Shown here one piece after another: positions 1 to 7,846 of a DNA stretch of 43,033 nt. Both the position numbers and the translations under genes were made by a program. The notes under the pieces were generated by a model, which saw nothing but the letters and a program-made list of their open reading frames with translations, searched no databases and was not told where the DNA came from. Each line of letters opens with the position of its first letter. The stretch's first letter is position 1. The stretch is from Oscillospiraceae bacterium (GTDB lineage Bacteria; Bacillota; Clostridia; Oscillospirales; Oscillospiraceae): the NCBI GenBank assembly GCA_017416685.1, contig JAFQBN010000021.1:1-43033 (forward strand), given 5' to 3'.

Positions 1-1
1 C

Positions 2-223
2 ATCGTGGATTTCTACGGCTTCAAGTGGCTGATCCAGACCACCGACCTGTCCCCCGTGGGCAGCCGCATCGGCATCAAGATCGACCCCGACGGTATCCAC
101 GTTATGAAGAAGAGCCAGTACTCCGGCATGTTCGGCGACTACTCCTCCTACTCCGAGGAATATGAGGAGATCGGCGACGTGTCCATTGAGCCTGACGAGG
201 AGGAGCCTGCGGATGAAGAGTAA
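2..223 (+). CDS. potA: Spermidine/putrescine ABC transporter ATP-binding protein, C-terminal fragment
   Basis: Only the last 73 codons lie in the window; the reading frame is open at base 2 and the gene begins upstream. The fragment would be the C-terminal (TOBE-like) regulatory part of a PotA ATPase, which energises polyamine import from the cytoplasmic face. The fragment itself carries no ATPase motif, so the call rests on its position: its stop overlaps the start of potB by 11 bases, and potB and a PotC-PotD fusion follow in one operon. The tail is very acidic (several Glu and Asp in the last 20 residues). An ATPase for a related ABC importer cannot be excluded, but the downstream permeases and binding domain make the polyamine class the best fit. 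Confidence 0.8.
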   Translation: MVDFYGFKWLIQTTDLSPVGSRIGIKIDPDGIHVMKKSQYSGMFGDYSSYSEEYEEIGDVSIEPDEEEPADEE

Positions 224-1094
224 ACTCTCCGGCTTCGCCGTGCCCTACGTGGTGTGGATGGCGCTGGTGGTGGTTATCCCCATCCTGATCATGGCGGTGT
301 ATTCCGTGACTACGGCGGACTTTGACCTGACGGGCGACAACTTCACCCGCATGGGCGACTACGTATCCGTATTCACCCGGTCGTTCAATCTGGCCATCAT
401 CGCCACCCTGGTCTGCCTGCTGATCGGCTATCCCATGGCCTATCTCATGGCCAAAGAGGGTCCCGGCTTCCAGCGGGTGGCCATGGCGCTGATCATGCTG
501 CCCATGTGGATGAACTTCCTGCTGCGGACCTACTCCTGGATGTCCATTCTGGAGAATAACGGTCTGCTCAACCGCCTGTTTGCCCGCATCGGCCTGATCG
601 ACCTGGTCAACACCATCGGCCTGGCTCTGGCCGCCGACCCCAGCCAGTATGTCCCCATCACCCATTTTCAGATGATCGGCACCTCCGGCGCGGTGGTGCT
701 GGGTATGGTATACAATTACCTGCCCTTTATGATTTTGCCCATCTACTCGGTCATCGTCAAGCTGGACCACTCCCTGCTTGAGGCGGCCCGGGATCTGGGT
801 TCCAGCAATGTCACCGTGTTCCGCCGTGTCATCCTGCCCCTGTCCCTGCCCGGCGTGCTGTCCGGCGTGACCATGGTATTCGTCCCCTCCGTGTCCACCT
901 TTGCCATCTCCCGTCTGCTGGGCGGCGGCACCCACATGATGCTGGGCGACCTGATCGAGCAGCAGTTCCTGGGCGGCGCTTACGACCCCCATCTGGGTGC
1001 AGCCATCTCCATGGTGATGATGGTCATCGTGGTGGTCTGCATGGTGGTCATGAACCATTTCGGTGAGGGTGAAGAACAGGCGGTGATGCTATGA
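213..1094 (+). CDS. potB: Spermidine/putrescine ABC transporter permease PotB
   Basis: A 293-residue inner membrane permease with about six hydrophobic segments. The cytoplasmic EAA loop that docks the ATPase is visible as EAARDLGSSN followed by VFRRVILPLSLPGVLSG, typical of binding-protein-dependent permeases of the PotB/CysU type. I chose the ATG at 213 (MKSKLSGF) because a GAGGAGGAG ribosome site lies 8-16 bases upstream and the gene then overlaps the potA stop by 11 bases; a longer reading from 162 only extends into potA in another frame. Its stop overlaps the next gene by four bases (ATGA), so the three genes are translationally coupled. Length is normal for PotB. Confidence 0.93.
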   Translation: MKSKLSGFAVPYVVWMALVVVIPILIMAVYSVTTADFDLTGDNFTRMGDYVSVFTRSFNLAIIATLVCLLIGYPMAYLMAKEGPGFQRVAMALIMLPMWMNFLLRTYSWMSILENNGLLNRLFARIGLIDLVNTIGLALAADPSQYVPITHFQMIGTSGAVVLGMVYNYLPFMILPIYSVIVKLDHSLLEAARDLGSSNVTVFRRVILPLSLPGVLSGVTMVFVPSVSTFAISRLLGGGTHMMLGDLIEQQFLGGAYDPHLGAAISMVMMVIVVVCMVVMNHFGEGEEQAVML

Positions 1095-3088
1095 AAAAAC
1101 AGCGTCGTACCGGCAGCCGCCTGCTGATGGGTCTGGTGTTCACCTTCCTGTACGCCCCCATCCTGCTGCTGATCATTTTCTCCTTCAACGCCGGGGAGAG
1201 CAACACCGTCTGGCACGGTTTCTCCCTGCACTGGTACAGGGAGCTGTTCCATAACCGCATTATTATGGAAAGTGTGTACACCACCCTGCTGGTGTCCGTG
1301 CTGTCCACCATCATTGCAACCGTTATCGGCACCTTTGCCGCCATCGGGTTGTACAGCCTGCGCCGCCGGCTGCGCTCCTCCCTGCTGACGGTAAACAACA
1401 TTCCCATGATGAATGCCGACATCGTCACCGGCGTGTCCCTGTGCCTGTTTTTTGCCGCTTTTTTCCAAGGTTGGCGCGCCTTTGCCCGCTGGTTCAACGG
1501 CGTGCAGGACGTGTTGGAGCTGCCCCTGCGGCTGACCCTCGGCTTTACCACCCTGCTCATCGCCCATCTGGTGTTCAACATCCCCTACGTCATTTTGAAC
1601 GTTGCTCCCAAGCTGCGGCAGATGGACAAAAATTTGGTGGATGCGGCACAGGATCTTGGCTGTACATGGATGCAGGCTTTCCGAAAGGTCATCCTGCCCG
1701 AGATCAAGCCCGGTATCGTCTCCGGCGCACTCATCGCGTTCACGATGTCCATTGATGACTTCGTCATCTCCTACTTCACCGCCGGCTCTGCCACCTCCAC
1801 CCTGGCCATGACCATCTACGGCATGACCAAAAAGCGCATCACGCCGGAGATCAACGCTATCTCCACCCTGCTGTTTGTGACGGTGCTGGTGCTGCTGCTG
1901 GTCAACAACGTGCGTGAGGCCCGGCAGGAGCGGCAGGATCAGCGCCGCACCGCCCCCCGCCCCGCTTCCGCCCCTGTCAAGTCGGTCAGAAACCATCGCA
2001 GTCTCAAGCGGTTCGGCGCCCTTGCCGCCGCGGCCGCTCTGTTGGTTGGTCTGGTTGCGCTGGGCGGCTCCACCCGCTCTCAGCGGGTGGTCAACGTGTG
2101 CAGCTGGGGCGAGTACATCGACACAGAGCTGATCGACATTTTCGAGGAGCGCACCGGCATCCGCGTTAACTACCAGACCGCCGAAAGCAACGAGGCCATG
2201 TACTCCCTGCTTATGAGCGGCGGCGGCGATTACGATGTCATCACCCCCTCGGACTACATGATCGCCCAACTGATCGAAGAGGACATGCTGGCCGAGCTGA
2301 ACTACGACAATATCCCCAATTTCGCCAAAATCGGGGAACAGTTCAAGAACCTGCCCTACGACCCGGAGAACAAGTACACCGTCCCCTACGCCTGGGGTAC
2401 CGTGGGCATTATCTATGACCGCAACAAGCTGGCCGAAGAGCCTGCCAGCTGGAGCGTGCTGTACGACGATGCCAACGCCGGAGATGTGCTGTTGATCAAC
2501 AACTCCCGGGATGCCTACGGCATCGCCCTGAAGCATCTTGGCTACTCGGTCAACACCATCAACGAGGACGAGATCCGCAAGGCCCACCAGCTTGTGGCTG
2601 ACGCCATGAGCCGCGGGGTCTTCCAGGGCAAGGTCATGGACGAAGTGTTCCAGAAGATGGAGGGCGGCAACGCCGCCATCGCCACCTACTACGCCGGTGA
2701 CTACCTGTCCATGGTGGACAATCAGGCAGACTATGTGGATCTGGGCTTTGTGGTCCCTGAGGAAGGCTCCAACTGGTTTGTGGATGCCATGTGCGTGCTG
2801 AAAGACACCCCCCATATGTCCGAGGCGGAGGAATGGATCAACTTCATGGCCTCCACCGAGGCGAGCCTGCGCAACATGGACTACATCTGGTACGCCTCTC
2901 CCAATACGGAGGCACTGGAGCAGTACCCCACCTATTACGAGGAACTGTATGAAGAGCCTTTGGATCAAGAGGTCTACGAAATCATGGCCGCCCCCGCCGA
3001 AGTGCTGGAGCGGTGCGAGATGTACGTCAGCCTCCCCCCCAGGATCCGTACGCTTTACAAAGATCTTTGGATCACCCTTGGTATTTAA
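1091..3088 (+). CDS. potCD: Fused polyamine permease PotC and substrate-binding protein PotD
   Basis: A 665-residue protein joining two normally separate transporter parts. Residues 1 to about 275 are a PotC-type permease with several membrane segments and an EAA loop (DLGCTWMQAFRKVILPEI). A basic, Pro/Ala-rich linker follows, then one hydrophobic helix at about 305-326, then a PotD-like periplasmic-binding domain from about residue 333 (VNVCSWGEYIDTELIDIFEE, later YDVITPSDYMI and VPYAWGTVGIIYD). There is no lipobox, so the binding domain would be tethered outside the cell by the extra helix rather than by lipid. No stop or frameshift is seen between the parts. The gene overlaps potB by four bases and ends just before a strong terminator. 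Confidence 0.92.
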   Translation: MKKQRRTGSRLLMGLVFTFLYAPILLLIIFSFNAGESNTVWHGFSLHWYRELFHNRIIMESVYTTLLVSVLSTIIATVIGTFAAIGLYSLRRRLRSSLLTVNNIPMMNADIVTGVSLCLFFAAFFQGWRAFARWFNGVQDVLELPLRLTLGFTTLLIAHLVFNIPYVILNVAPKLRQMDKNLVDAAQDLGCTWMQAFRKVILPEIKPGIVSGALIAFTMSIDDFVISYFTAGSATSTLAMTIYGMTKKRITPEINAISTLLFVTVLVLLLVNNVREARQERQDQRRTAPRPASAPVKSVRNHRSLKRFGALAAAAALLVGLVALGGSTRSQRVVNVCSWGEYIDTELIDIFEERTGIRVNYQTAESNEAMYSLLMSGGGDYDVITPSDYMIAQLIEEDMLAELNYDNIPNFAKIGEQFKNLPYDPENKYTVPYAWGTVGIIYDRNKLAEEPASWSVLYDDANAGDVLLINNSRDAYGIALKHLGYSVNTINEDEIRKAHQLVADAMSRGVFQGKVMDEVFQKMEGGNAAIATYYAGDYLSMVDNQADYVDLGFVVPEEGSNWFVDAMCVLKDTPHMSEAEEWINFMASTEASLRNMDYIWYASPNTEALEQYPTYYEELYEEPLDQEVYEIMAAPAEVLERCEMYVSLPPRIRTLYKDLWITLGI

Positions 3089-3096
3089 CGGAAAAA

Positions 3097-3126
3097 CGGC
3101 AGACCGAAAACGGTCTGCCGTTTTTT
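3097..3126 (+). terminator. Rho-independent terminator of the pot operon
   Basis: A perfect 10-bp stem (CGGCAGACCG / CGGTCTGCCG) with an AAAA loop, preceded by an A run and followed by six T. It starts nine bases after the potCD stop. Its T run abuts the proposed promoter of the next small gene. Confidence 0.95.
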
Positions 3127-3155
3127 GTATAAACCTCCCATTTTCGGACATACTG
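3127..3155 (+). promoter_or_regulatory. Candidate sigma-G (forespore) promoter
   Basis: GTATA at 3127-3131 and CATACTG at 3149-3155, 17 bases apart. The Bacillus sigma-G consensus is roughly GHATR, 18 bases, then CATNHTA, so the -35 matches fully and the -10 matches six of seven with spacing one short. It would start transcription near 3162, giving a leader of about 26 bases with the ribosome site at 3171-3178. No comparable sigma-A promoter is evident here. The assignment is inference from the match and from the SASP-like composition of the gene. Confidence 0.4.
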
Positions 3156-3187
3156 GAGTTACATTCTTAAAAAGGAGGTAATTTCCT

Positions 3188-3307
3188 ATGTCCGAGCAGA
3201 ACAACAACCGCAACAATCAGCAGAATAATCAGCAGAACAACAGCAAGCAGAACCGAAACGATCAGCAGTCCAAGAACAGCAAGGACCAGAACCAGCAGAG
3301 CAAGTAA
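3188..3307 (+). CDS. Small Asn/Gln-rich protein, possibly spore-associated
   Basis: A 39-residue ORF starting MSEQNNNRNNQQNN and ending in QNQQSK. About two thirds of residues are Asn or Gln, with scattered Lys, Arg and Ser and no hydrophobic stretch, so it should be soluble and disordered. An ideal ribosome site (AAAGGAGG at 3171-3178) with 9-base spacing makes translation likely. Composition recalls gamma-type small acid-soluble spore proteins (SspE), which act as amino-acid stores in the forespore, and the upstream element resembles a sigma-G promoter; both are suggestive rather than diagnostic. It stands alone between two terminators. I see no sequence motif that fixes a function. Confidence 0.65.
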   Translation: MSEQNNNRNNQQNNQQNNSKQNRNDQQSKNSKDQNQQSK

Positions 3308-3494
3308 AATTCACACTTTGTTTACGCACTGTTTTCAATTTCTTGATGTTTCTTTTTCTGATTATGGTAAACTGACATCAAGGTAAGGGGATCCCCTCCC
3401 CCAAGCCCATTTTTCTGCTTCTCGGGCCGGCGCGTGCCGGCCCGACGGGCAGACCATGTTCAATTTCTCTCTATCTTCTTTTTCTCTCCTTAAG
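3308..3494. other. Intergenic region with GC-rich hairpin
   Basis: No convincing ORF. It contains the palindrome GGGGATCCCC, a 9-bp perfect hairpin at 3423-3444 (CGGGCCGGC / GCCGGCCCG, loop GCGT) and a pyrimidine-rich stretch leading to the terminator at 3495. A small RNA reading rightwards and ending there is possible, but I find no good promoter for it. Confidence 0.4.
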
Positions 3495-3536
3495 TACAGG
3501 ACCCCGTGCCGCATGGCACGGGGTCCTGTATTATTG
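3495..3536 (+). terminator. Strong terminator hairpin
   Basis: A perfect 16-bp stem (TACAGGACCCCGTGCC and its complement, loop GCAT, 3495-3530) followed on the + strand by T-rich sequence. On the - strand, where the convergent LTA-synthase-like gene ends at 3537, the hairpin comes immediately after the stop but lacks a clear U tract. It probably separates the two transcripts. Confidence 0.8.
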
Positions 3537-5567
3537 TTATTCCACGGTTTCCGGCGCAAACAGATGCCGGTAGTAGTCCTCATCCAGGATCAGGGCCGAG
3601 AACCGGAACCGGTCCCGCACGTCCTGTATGGTTTGGGCCACGTACTGCTCATCATCCGGCCGTCCCTCTCCCCACGGGGTAAACTGTTCCTGCGTGAACC
3701 GATAGCTCCCCCGTTCAGACAGAAAACTGTAGTTGGAGAAGATGACCAGTCCCGGTGCATCGGACAGGATGTCCCGACCTGCCAGCAGGCGGGAATCGTA
3801 CTCCAGATCAAACAGGTTTGCCAGCGTCGGCATCACGTCCAGACTGGAGCAGTACTTATCCACCTGCACCGGCTGTTCCATCTCACTGTTCCAAAGAATC
3901 AGCGTGCTTTCATACTTTTCAAAATCGGGGTCAACCGGGTGTCCCAGCAGTTCACTGATTTCCTCATCCTGCAAACCGTAGGGGTAATGATCGCCGGAGA
4001 GAACAATGACCGTGTCGTCCAGCTTCCCTGCCGCCTCCAGCTGTTCCAGCAGGTATCCCACCGCCCGGTCCAGCTCCACCTGACTGGCAAGATATGCTTT
4101 CGGTCCTTCAGTCAGCGGACGGTCATCCACCAGCTCCCAGTGCTTGGCAGACATATCGTTCTGCTCCCGGTTATAGTTCAGGTGACCGCTGAAGGTCAGG
4201 TAATATACCATGAACTGATCTTCATACAGGTACTGGGGCAGACTCTTCTCCATCATCTCCAGATCGGAGGCCGGCGAGGTCCGGGCCACGTCCAGTCCGT
4301 TGCCCACGCCGTAGTACTCGTATCCCATGTTGGGGTAGGATTCATCCCGTCCGTAGTAAGTATAGGTATTGTTATGGTAGGCCAGCGTGCGGTAGCCTTG
4401 CGCTTTGAACCGGTGTCCAAATCCAAAGGGCATATGGTTTTCTGCCGACTGCAGATAGCTCCACGTTCCCGCCTTGGGGATCAGTCCGGTGGTGGTGACG
4501 TACTCACCGTCCGAGGTAGAAAGTCCCCACAGGGGCGTGTAGAAGTTGTTGAATACGAACCCTTCCCGGCTCAGGCGGTACAGGTTGGGGGTCAGCTCCG
4601 GATCCAGCGCCAGCGTGGAAAATGCTTCGCCGACGATCCAGATGAGGTTTTTCCCCTTGAAGTAGCCGGTCCATTCATGCTTCTGCGTCGGCTCAACACT
4701 TGCGAAGTATTCATGCATGGCCAGCAGATCGGGATCCTCTTCCCGTGCGATCAGGGCGTCAAAATCAATGTCCAGGACTCGGTCGTTTTCATCCAAAATC
4801 GGCCTCGGTCCGCGGTTTGGCGTTGGGACATCGGCACCGCCCAGGCTATCAAGAACGTCGCCGTCCGGATCCAAAACGCTGTCCGCCTGCGCCCCGAACA
4901 CCAGCCGCACCAATTCGCGCCGGGTATTGGTCAGCACACCGAAATTAGTCACCATCAGTTCCGCGGCATCGGATTGGTGGTAGATGTGGTAGAGGGTGAC
5001 CGGGCCACTGCTTACGTGGAGGCTCAGCAGTATGATCGCCATCTGCACCATCAGCGCCGCCGCCGCCCACTGGACCGCATCCCGCCGGCGGGGTTTTTCG
5101 CCGTCCAAAATCCACCTGCACCCCGCTACCGCCCCGGCAAAAGGAATGCACAGCATCAAAATGGGAAACCAGCTCTTCAGGATATTTCCCAGGGCCATGC
5201 CGCCGAACTCGCCGGCCACCATGGGCGTGCGCACCAGCGAGGACAGGGACATAAACGTCTCAAACAGTCCGTAATACACAGCCTGCGATGCCAGCCATAT
5301 GCACAGGATCGCCGTCACGGTCAGCAGAACTCTCTGCCCCGTCTTGGGCCTGACCGCCGCGCACCACAGGCCCAGCAGCAGCGCAATGGGCAATGTGAAC
5401 AGCGCGGTAAATATAAGTCCCCGGACGGGGATCACCCGAAAGCAGTACAGCTTCAGAAAAAATTCCCCATATACGATGGACAAAAAGAAAAACAGCGTCG
5501 GCTTGATAAGCCGCATCCAGCCCCGCAGTTTGGCCTGCCACGCCCACTGCTTTGTTTCCACTGTCAT
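3537..5567 (-). CDS. LTA synthase family membrane sulfatase-fold enzyme
   Basis: A 676-residue polytopic membrane enzyme. The first ~190 residues hold about five hydrophobic helices; the extracellular part from about residue 300 has the alkaline-phosphatase/sulfatase fold of lipoteichoic acid synthases, which transfer glycerol-phosphate from phosphatidylglycerol. Expected residues are visible: Glu314 in IVGEAF (metal ligand), Thr351 in LSTSDGEYVTTT (the catalytic Thr position) and the metal-binding SGDHYPYG near residue 525. Start ATG at 5567 is preceded by GGGAGGTG and a TTGACT-17-TAAAAT promoter. Substrate cannot be fixed: related enzymes (LtaP-type primases, phosphoglycerol transferases) share these motifs. 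Confidence 0.88.
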   Translation of the reverse strand: MTVETKQWAWQAKLRGWMRLIKPTLFFFLSIVYGEFFLKLYCFRVIPVRGLIFTALFTLPIALLLGLWCAAVRPKTGQRVLLTVTAILCIWLASQAVYYGLFETFMSLSSLVRTPMVAGEFGGMALGNILKSWFPILMLCIPFAGAVAGCRWILDGEKPRRRDAVQWAAAALMVQMAIILLSLHVSSGPVTLYHIYHQSDAAELMVTNFGVLTNTRRELVRLVFGAQADSVLDPDGDVLDSLGGADVPTPNRGPRPILDENDRVLDIDFDALIAREEDPDLLAMHEYFASVEPTQKHEWTGYFKGKNLIWIVGEAFSTLALDPELTPNLYRLSREGFVFNNFYTPLWGLSTSDGEYVTTTGLIPKAGTWSYLQSAENHMPFGFGHRFKAQGYRTLAYHNNTYTYYGRDESYPNMGYEYYGVGNGLDVARTSPASDLEMMEKSLPQYLYEDQFMVYYLTFSGHLNYNREQNDMSAKHWELVDDRPLTEGPKAYLASQVELDRAVGYLLEQLEAAGKLDDTVIVLSGDHYPYGLQDEEISELLGHPVDPDFEKYESTLILWNSEMEQPVQVDKYCSSLDVMPTLANLFDLEYDSRLLAGRDILSDAPGLVIFSNYSFLSERGSYRFTQEQFTPWGEGRPDDEQYVAQTIQDVRDRFRFSALILDEDYYRHLFAPETVE

Positions 5568-5599
5568 GATGACACCTCCCGTGTCAGAAGCTGTACTAT

Positions 5600-5628
5600 A
5601 TTTTACTCGCTTTGCACGGCAAAGTCAA
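5600..5628 (-). promoter_or_regulatory. Sigma-A promoter of the LTA-synthase-like gene
   Basis: On the - strand TTGACT (5623-5628) and TAAAAT (5600-5605) are separated by 17 bases, upstream of the ribosome site and ATG at 5567. Confidence 0.75.
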
Positions 5629-5671
5629 TTTCCCTCCCGGACAGAAATATGCATATTTCGCAGTTCCACCC

Positions 5672-5720
5672 TTGCCCCTTTCCCGAAATCCTGTTATGAT
5701 ATACGTATATATTTACGTAT
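5672..5720 (+). promoter_or_regulatory. Extended -10 promoter with operator-like dyad
   Basis: TTGCCC (5672-5677), 17 bases, TATAAT-like TATGAT (5695-5700) with an upstream TG (extended -10). Immediately downstream is a perfect inverted repeat ATACGTA (5701-5707), six bases, TACGTAT (5714-5720), covering the predicted transcription start. This position suits repressor binding. It serves the 170-residue gene starting at 5733. Confidence 0.65.
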
Positions 5721-5732
5721 TCCGGAAGGAGA

Positions 5733-6245
5733 ATGACCGTGTCCTTTGACCACGAAGATCTGCTGCTGCATCTGGCATCCTGCTGCTGTCCTCAGCACGC
5801 TTTGACTGCTGTACCCGATGCCGCCCCCCTGCAAATTCAGGGTTGGCATCACAGCAGCACCGCCCGCTGTCTCTTCACGCCAAAAATTCCCCTTTGGACC
5901 GACCAATGCAGTGACTACGTCTGTGCATTCCATGTGGATGAGCTGAATTTTGACACTCTGGCCCAATGTCACACCGCCGCGTTGAAGGCCGGTATGGCCC
6001 GGTTTGACCCCGCGGCCAAGCACAGCCTGACCCGCATCACCGCCCTTATTCTCTGCGACATGGCTCAGGCCGACGCTCTTGAGGCCCTCGTCCGCTTCAA
6101 AAAGCGTATCGTTCGCCCCCTGACCTTCTCCGCAAAGCTGGACTACCGTCTGGCCGCGGTAGATCTGTCCGGCGGACAGGTGGTCTGCAACCGCCGCGCC
6201 CGCAGGCTAAAAGCACCTCTGCAGGATCATATTCCCGCGCGTTAA
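5733..6245 (+). CDS. Hypothetical cytoplasmic protein, 170 residues
   Basis: Not recognised. The protein has no signal peptide or membrane segment and is rich in Cys and His near the N terminus (ASCCCPQH at about 15-22), with a basic C-terminal end (CNRRARRLKAP). Start ATG at 5733 follows GGAAGGAG, and a good extended -10 promoter with an operator-like dyad lies just upstream, so it is probably an expressed, regulated gene. It is followed after 68 bases by the DUF1538 gene, whose promoter begins at its stop codon, so co-transcription is possible but not required. The Cys cluster could bind metal, but no known zinc motif is complete. Confidence 0.7.
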   Translation: MTVSFDHEDLLLHLASCCCPQHALTAVPDAAPLQIQGWHHSSTARCLFTPKIPLWTDQCSDYVCAFHVDELNFDTLAQCHTAALKAGMARFDPAAKHSLTRITALILCDMAQADALEALVRFKKRIVRPLTFSAKLDYRLAAVDLSGGQVVCNRRARRLKAPLQDHIPAR

Positions 6246-6280
6246 ATTGCGCCTGCGTTACTTCTATAATAGCAGTAACG
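6242..6280 (+). promoter_or_regulatory. Promoter with dyad spanning the -10 box (DUF1538 operon)
   Basis: TTAAAT (6242-6247), 17 bases, TATAAT (6265-6270). The perfect inverted repeat CGTTACT (6256-6262) / AGTAACG (6274-6280), spaced by 11 bases, is centred on the -10 box, a classic repressor position. Confidence 0.6.
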
Positions 6281-6313
6281 ATCAACTTTGGATGAATGGA
6301 GGTACCGCACCAC

Positions 6314-7846
6314 ATGAACCATGTTCTGCAGGAGAAGATAAAAGAAGCCTTATCTTCCGTCCTGCCTATCACGTTTATCATCCTGCTTCTCAGCGCAACG
6401 GTCACACCGATCCCCGTCGGTATGATGATCATGTTTCTGGTAGGTACGGTGATGCTGATTTTGGGTACCGCTCTGTTCTCCCTCGGCACCGACATGGCTA
6501 TGACTCCCATGGGCGAGGGTATCGGCGCACAGCTGCCCAAAACCCACAAGGTATGGCTGGTATGCTTCATCACCTTCCTGATCGGCGTACTCATCACCAT
6601 GGCAGAGCCGGACCTGCAGGTGCTGGCCGGTCAGGTTCCCTCCATTCCAAACATGACCCTGATTCTGACCGTAGCCCTCGGCGTGGGCGGCTTTTTCGTG
6701 CTGGCTGTTCTGCGCACCCTGTTCCGCATTCCTCTGTCCCGGCTTCTGGTCATCTTCTATGCGGCAGTTTTCATTCTATCCGCCTTCGTTCCCAAAGAGT
6801 TTGTTTCCATCGCCTTTGACTCCGGCGGCGTGACCACCGGTCCCATCACAGTCCCCTTCATCATGGCGATGGGCGTCGGCATCGCCTCCATCCGCGGCGA
6901 CCGCGGCTCTCAGGACGACAGCTTCGGTCTTGTGGCCCTGTGCAGTGTGGGTCCTATTCTGGCCGTCCTGATTTTGGGCATCTGCTTCAGCGGAAGCGAT
7001 CCGTCTTATACCCCCATTTCCGTCCCCAACGTAGACGACACCCGGCAGGTCGCCATGGCTTTTGCCCGTCAGCTGCCCCACTATATCCGCGAGGTGGTTG
7101 CCGCACTGCTCCCCATCCTGTTCTTCTGTGCGGTGTTCCAGCTTGTCTTCCGGCGGTTTACCAACCACCACCTGCGCAAGATCTCCGTCGGCTTCCTGTA
7201 CACGTTCCTCGGCCTGTCCATCTTCCTGACCGGCGTGAACGTTGGTTTTATGCCTGCCGGCCACTATTTGGGCAGCCAGATCGCAAGCCTTGAGTTCAGT
7301 TGGCTGATCGTCCCCCTGAGTATGGTCATCGGCTACTTTATCGTCACGGCTGAGCCTGCGGTACACGTGCTGAATAAACAGGTGGAGAGCATCACCAACG
7401 GCGGCGTGTCCCAACGGGCCATGATGCTGTCTCTGTCCATCGGTGTGGCCATTTCGCTGGGTCTTGCCATGGTGCGGGTGCTGACCGGCATCTCCATCTA
7501 CTGGCTGCTGATCCCCGGTTACACGCTGGCCATCGGCCTGACCTTCTTTGTCCCCAAGATGTTCACCGGCATCGCCTTTGACTCCGGCGGCGTGGCCAGC
7601 GGTCCGCTGACCTCCACGTTCCTGCTCCCCTTCGCCATGGGTGCGTGTGAGGCATCCGGCGGCAACATCCTGACCGATGCATTCGGTGTCGTATCTATGG
7701 TTGCTATGACCCCTCTGATCACCATTCAGCTGCTGGGCCTGATTTACGCCCTGCGCAGTAAGTCTGCACAGGCCGAAGTCCCCGTTGTCGACGAAATCGA
7801 GGACGACGATATTATTGAGATCAAGGAGGAACTGCCCCATGAATGA
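6314..7846 (+). CDS. DUF1538 membrane protein (two-repeat transporter-like)
   Basis: A 510-residue integral membrane protein made of two homologous halves. The signature AFDSGGVTTGP at 167-177 recurs as AFDSGGVASGP at 421-431, each after a run of helices and a FVPK segment, which is the hallmark of DUF1538. The symmetric repeat suggests an inverted or pseudo-symmetric ion transporter; I recall a two-subunit DUF1538 system (UmpAB) reported as a Na+/H+ antiporter, which should be verified. The C-terminal tail (about 490-510) is strongly acidic and cytoplasmic. I chose ATG 6314 because TGGAGGT at 6298-6304 gives normal spacing; a start at 6296 would lie upstream of that site. It overlaps the P-II-like gene by eight bases. 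Confidence 0.88.
   Translation: MNHVLQEKIKEALSSVLPITFIILLLSATVTPIPVGMMIMFLVGTVMLILGTALFSLGTDMAMTPMGEGIGAQLPKTHKVWLVCFITFLIGVLITMAEPDLQVLAGQVPSIPNMTLILTVALGVGGFFVLAVLRTLFRIPLSRLLVIFYAAVFILSAFVPKEFVSIAFDSGGVTTGPITVPFIMAMGVGIASIRGDRGSQDDSFGLVALCSVGPILAVLILGICFSGSDPSYTPISVPNVDDTRQVAMAFARQLPHYIREVVAALLPILFFCAVFQLVFRRFTNHHLRKISVGFLYTFLGLSIFLTGVNVGFMPAGHYLGSQIASLEFSWLIVPLSMVIGYFIVTAEPAVHVLNKQVESITNGGVSQRAMMLSLSIGVAISLGLAMVRVLTGISIYWLLIPGYTLAIGLTFFVPKMFTGIAFDSGGVASGPLTSTFLLPFAMGACEASGGNILTDAFGVVSMVAMTPLITIQLLGLIYALRSKSAQAEVPVVDEIEDDDIIEIKEELPHE

Noticed and set aside
980-3151. A 723-codon - strand frame across potB and potCD
   Set aside because: Opposite to well-supported transporter genes, with no domains and a Gly/His/Asp-rich translation; antisense shadow.
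3456-5699. A 747-codon + strand frame opposite the LTA-synthase-like gene
   Set aside because: The - strand frame has catalytic motifs, a promoter and a ribosome site; the + strand frame has none.
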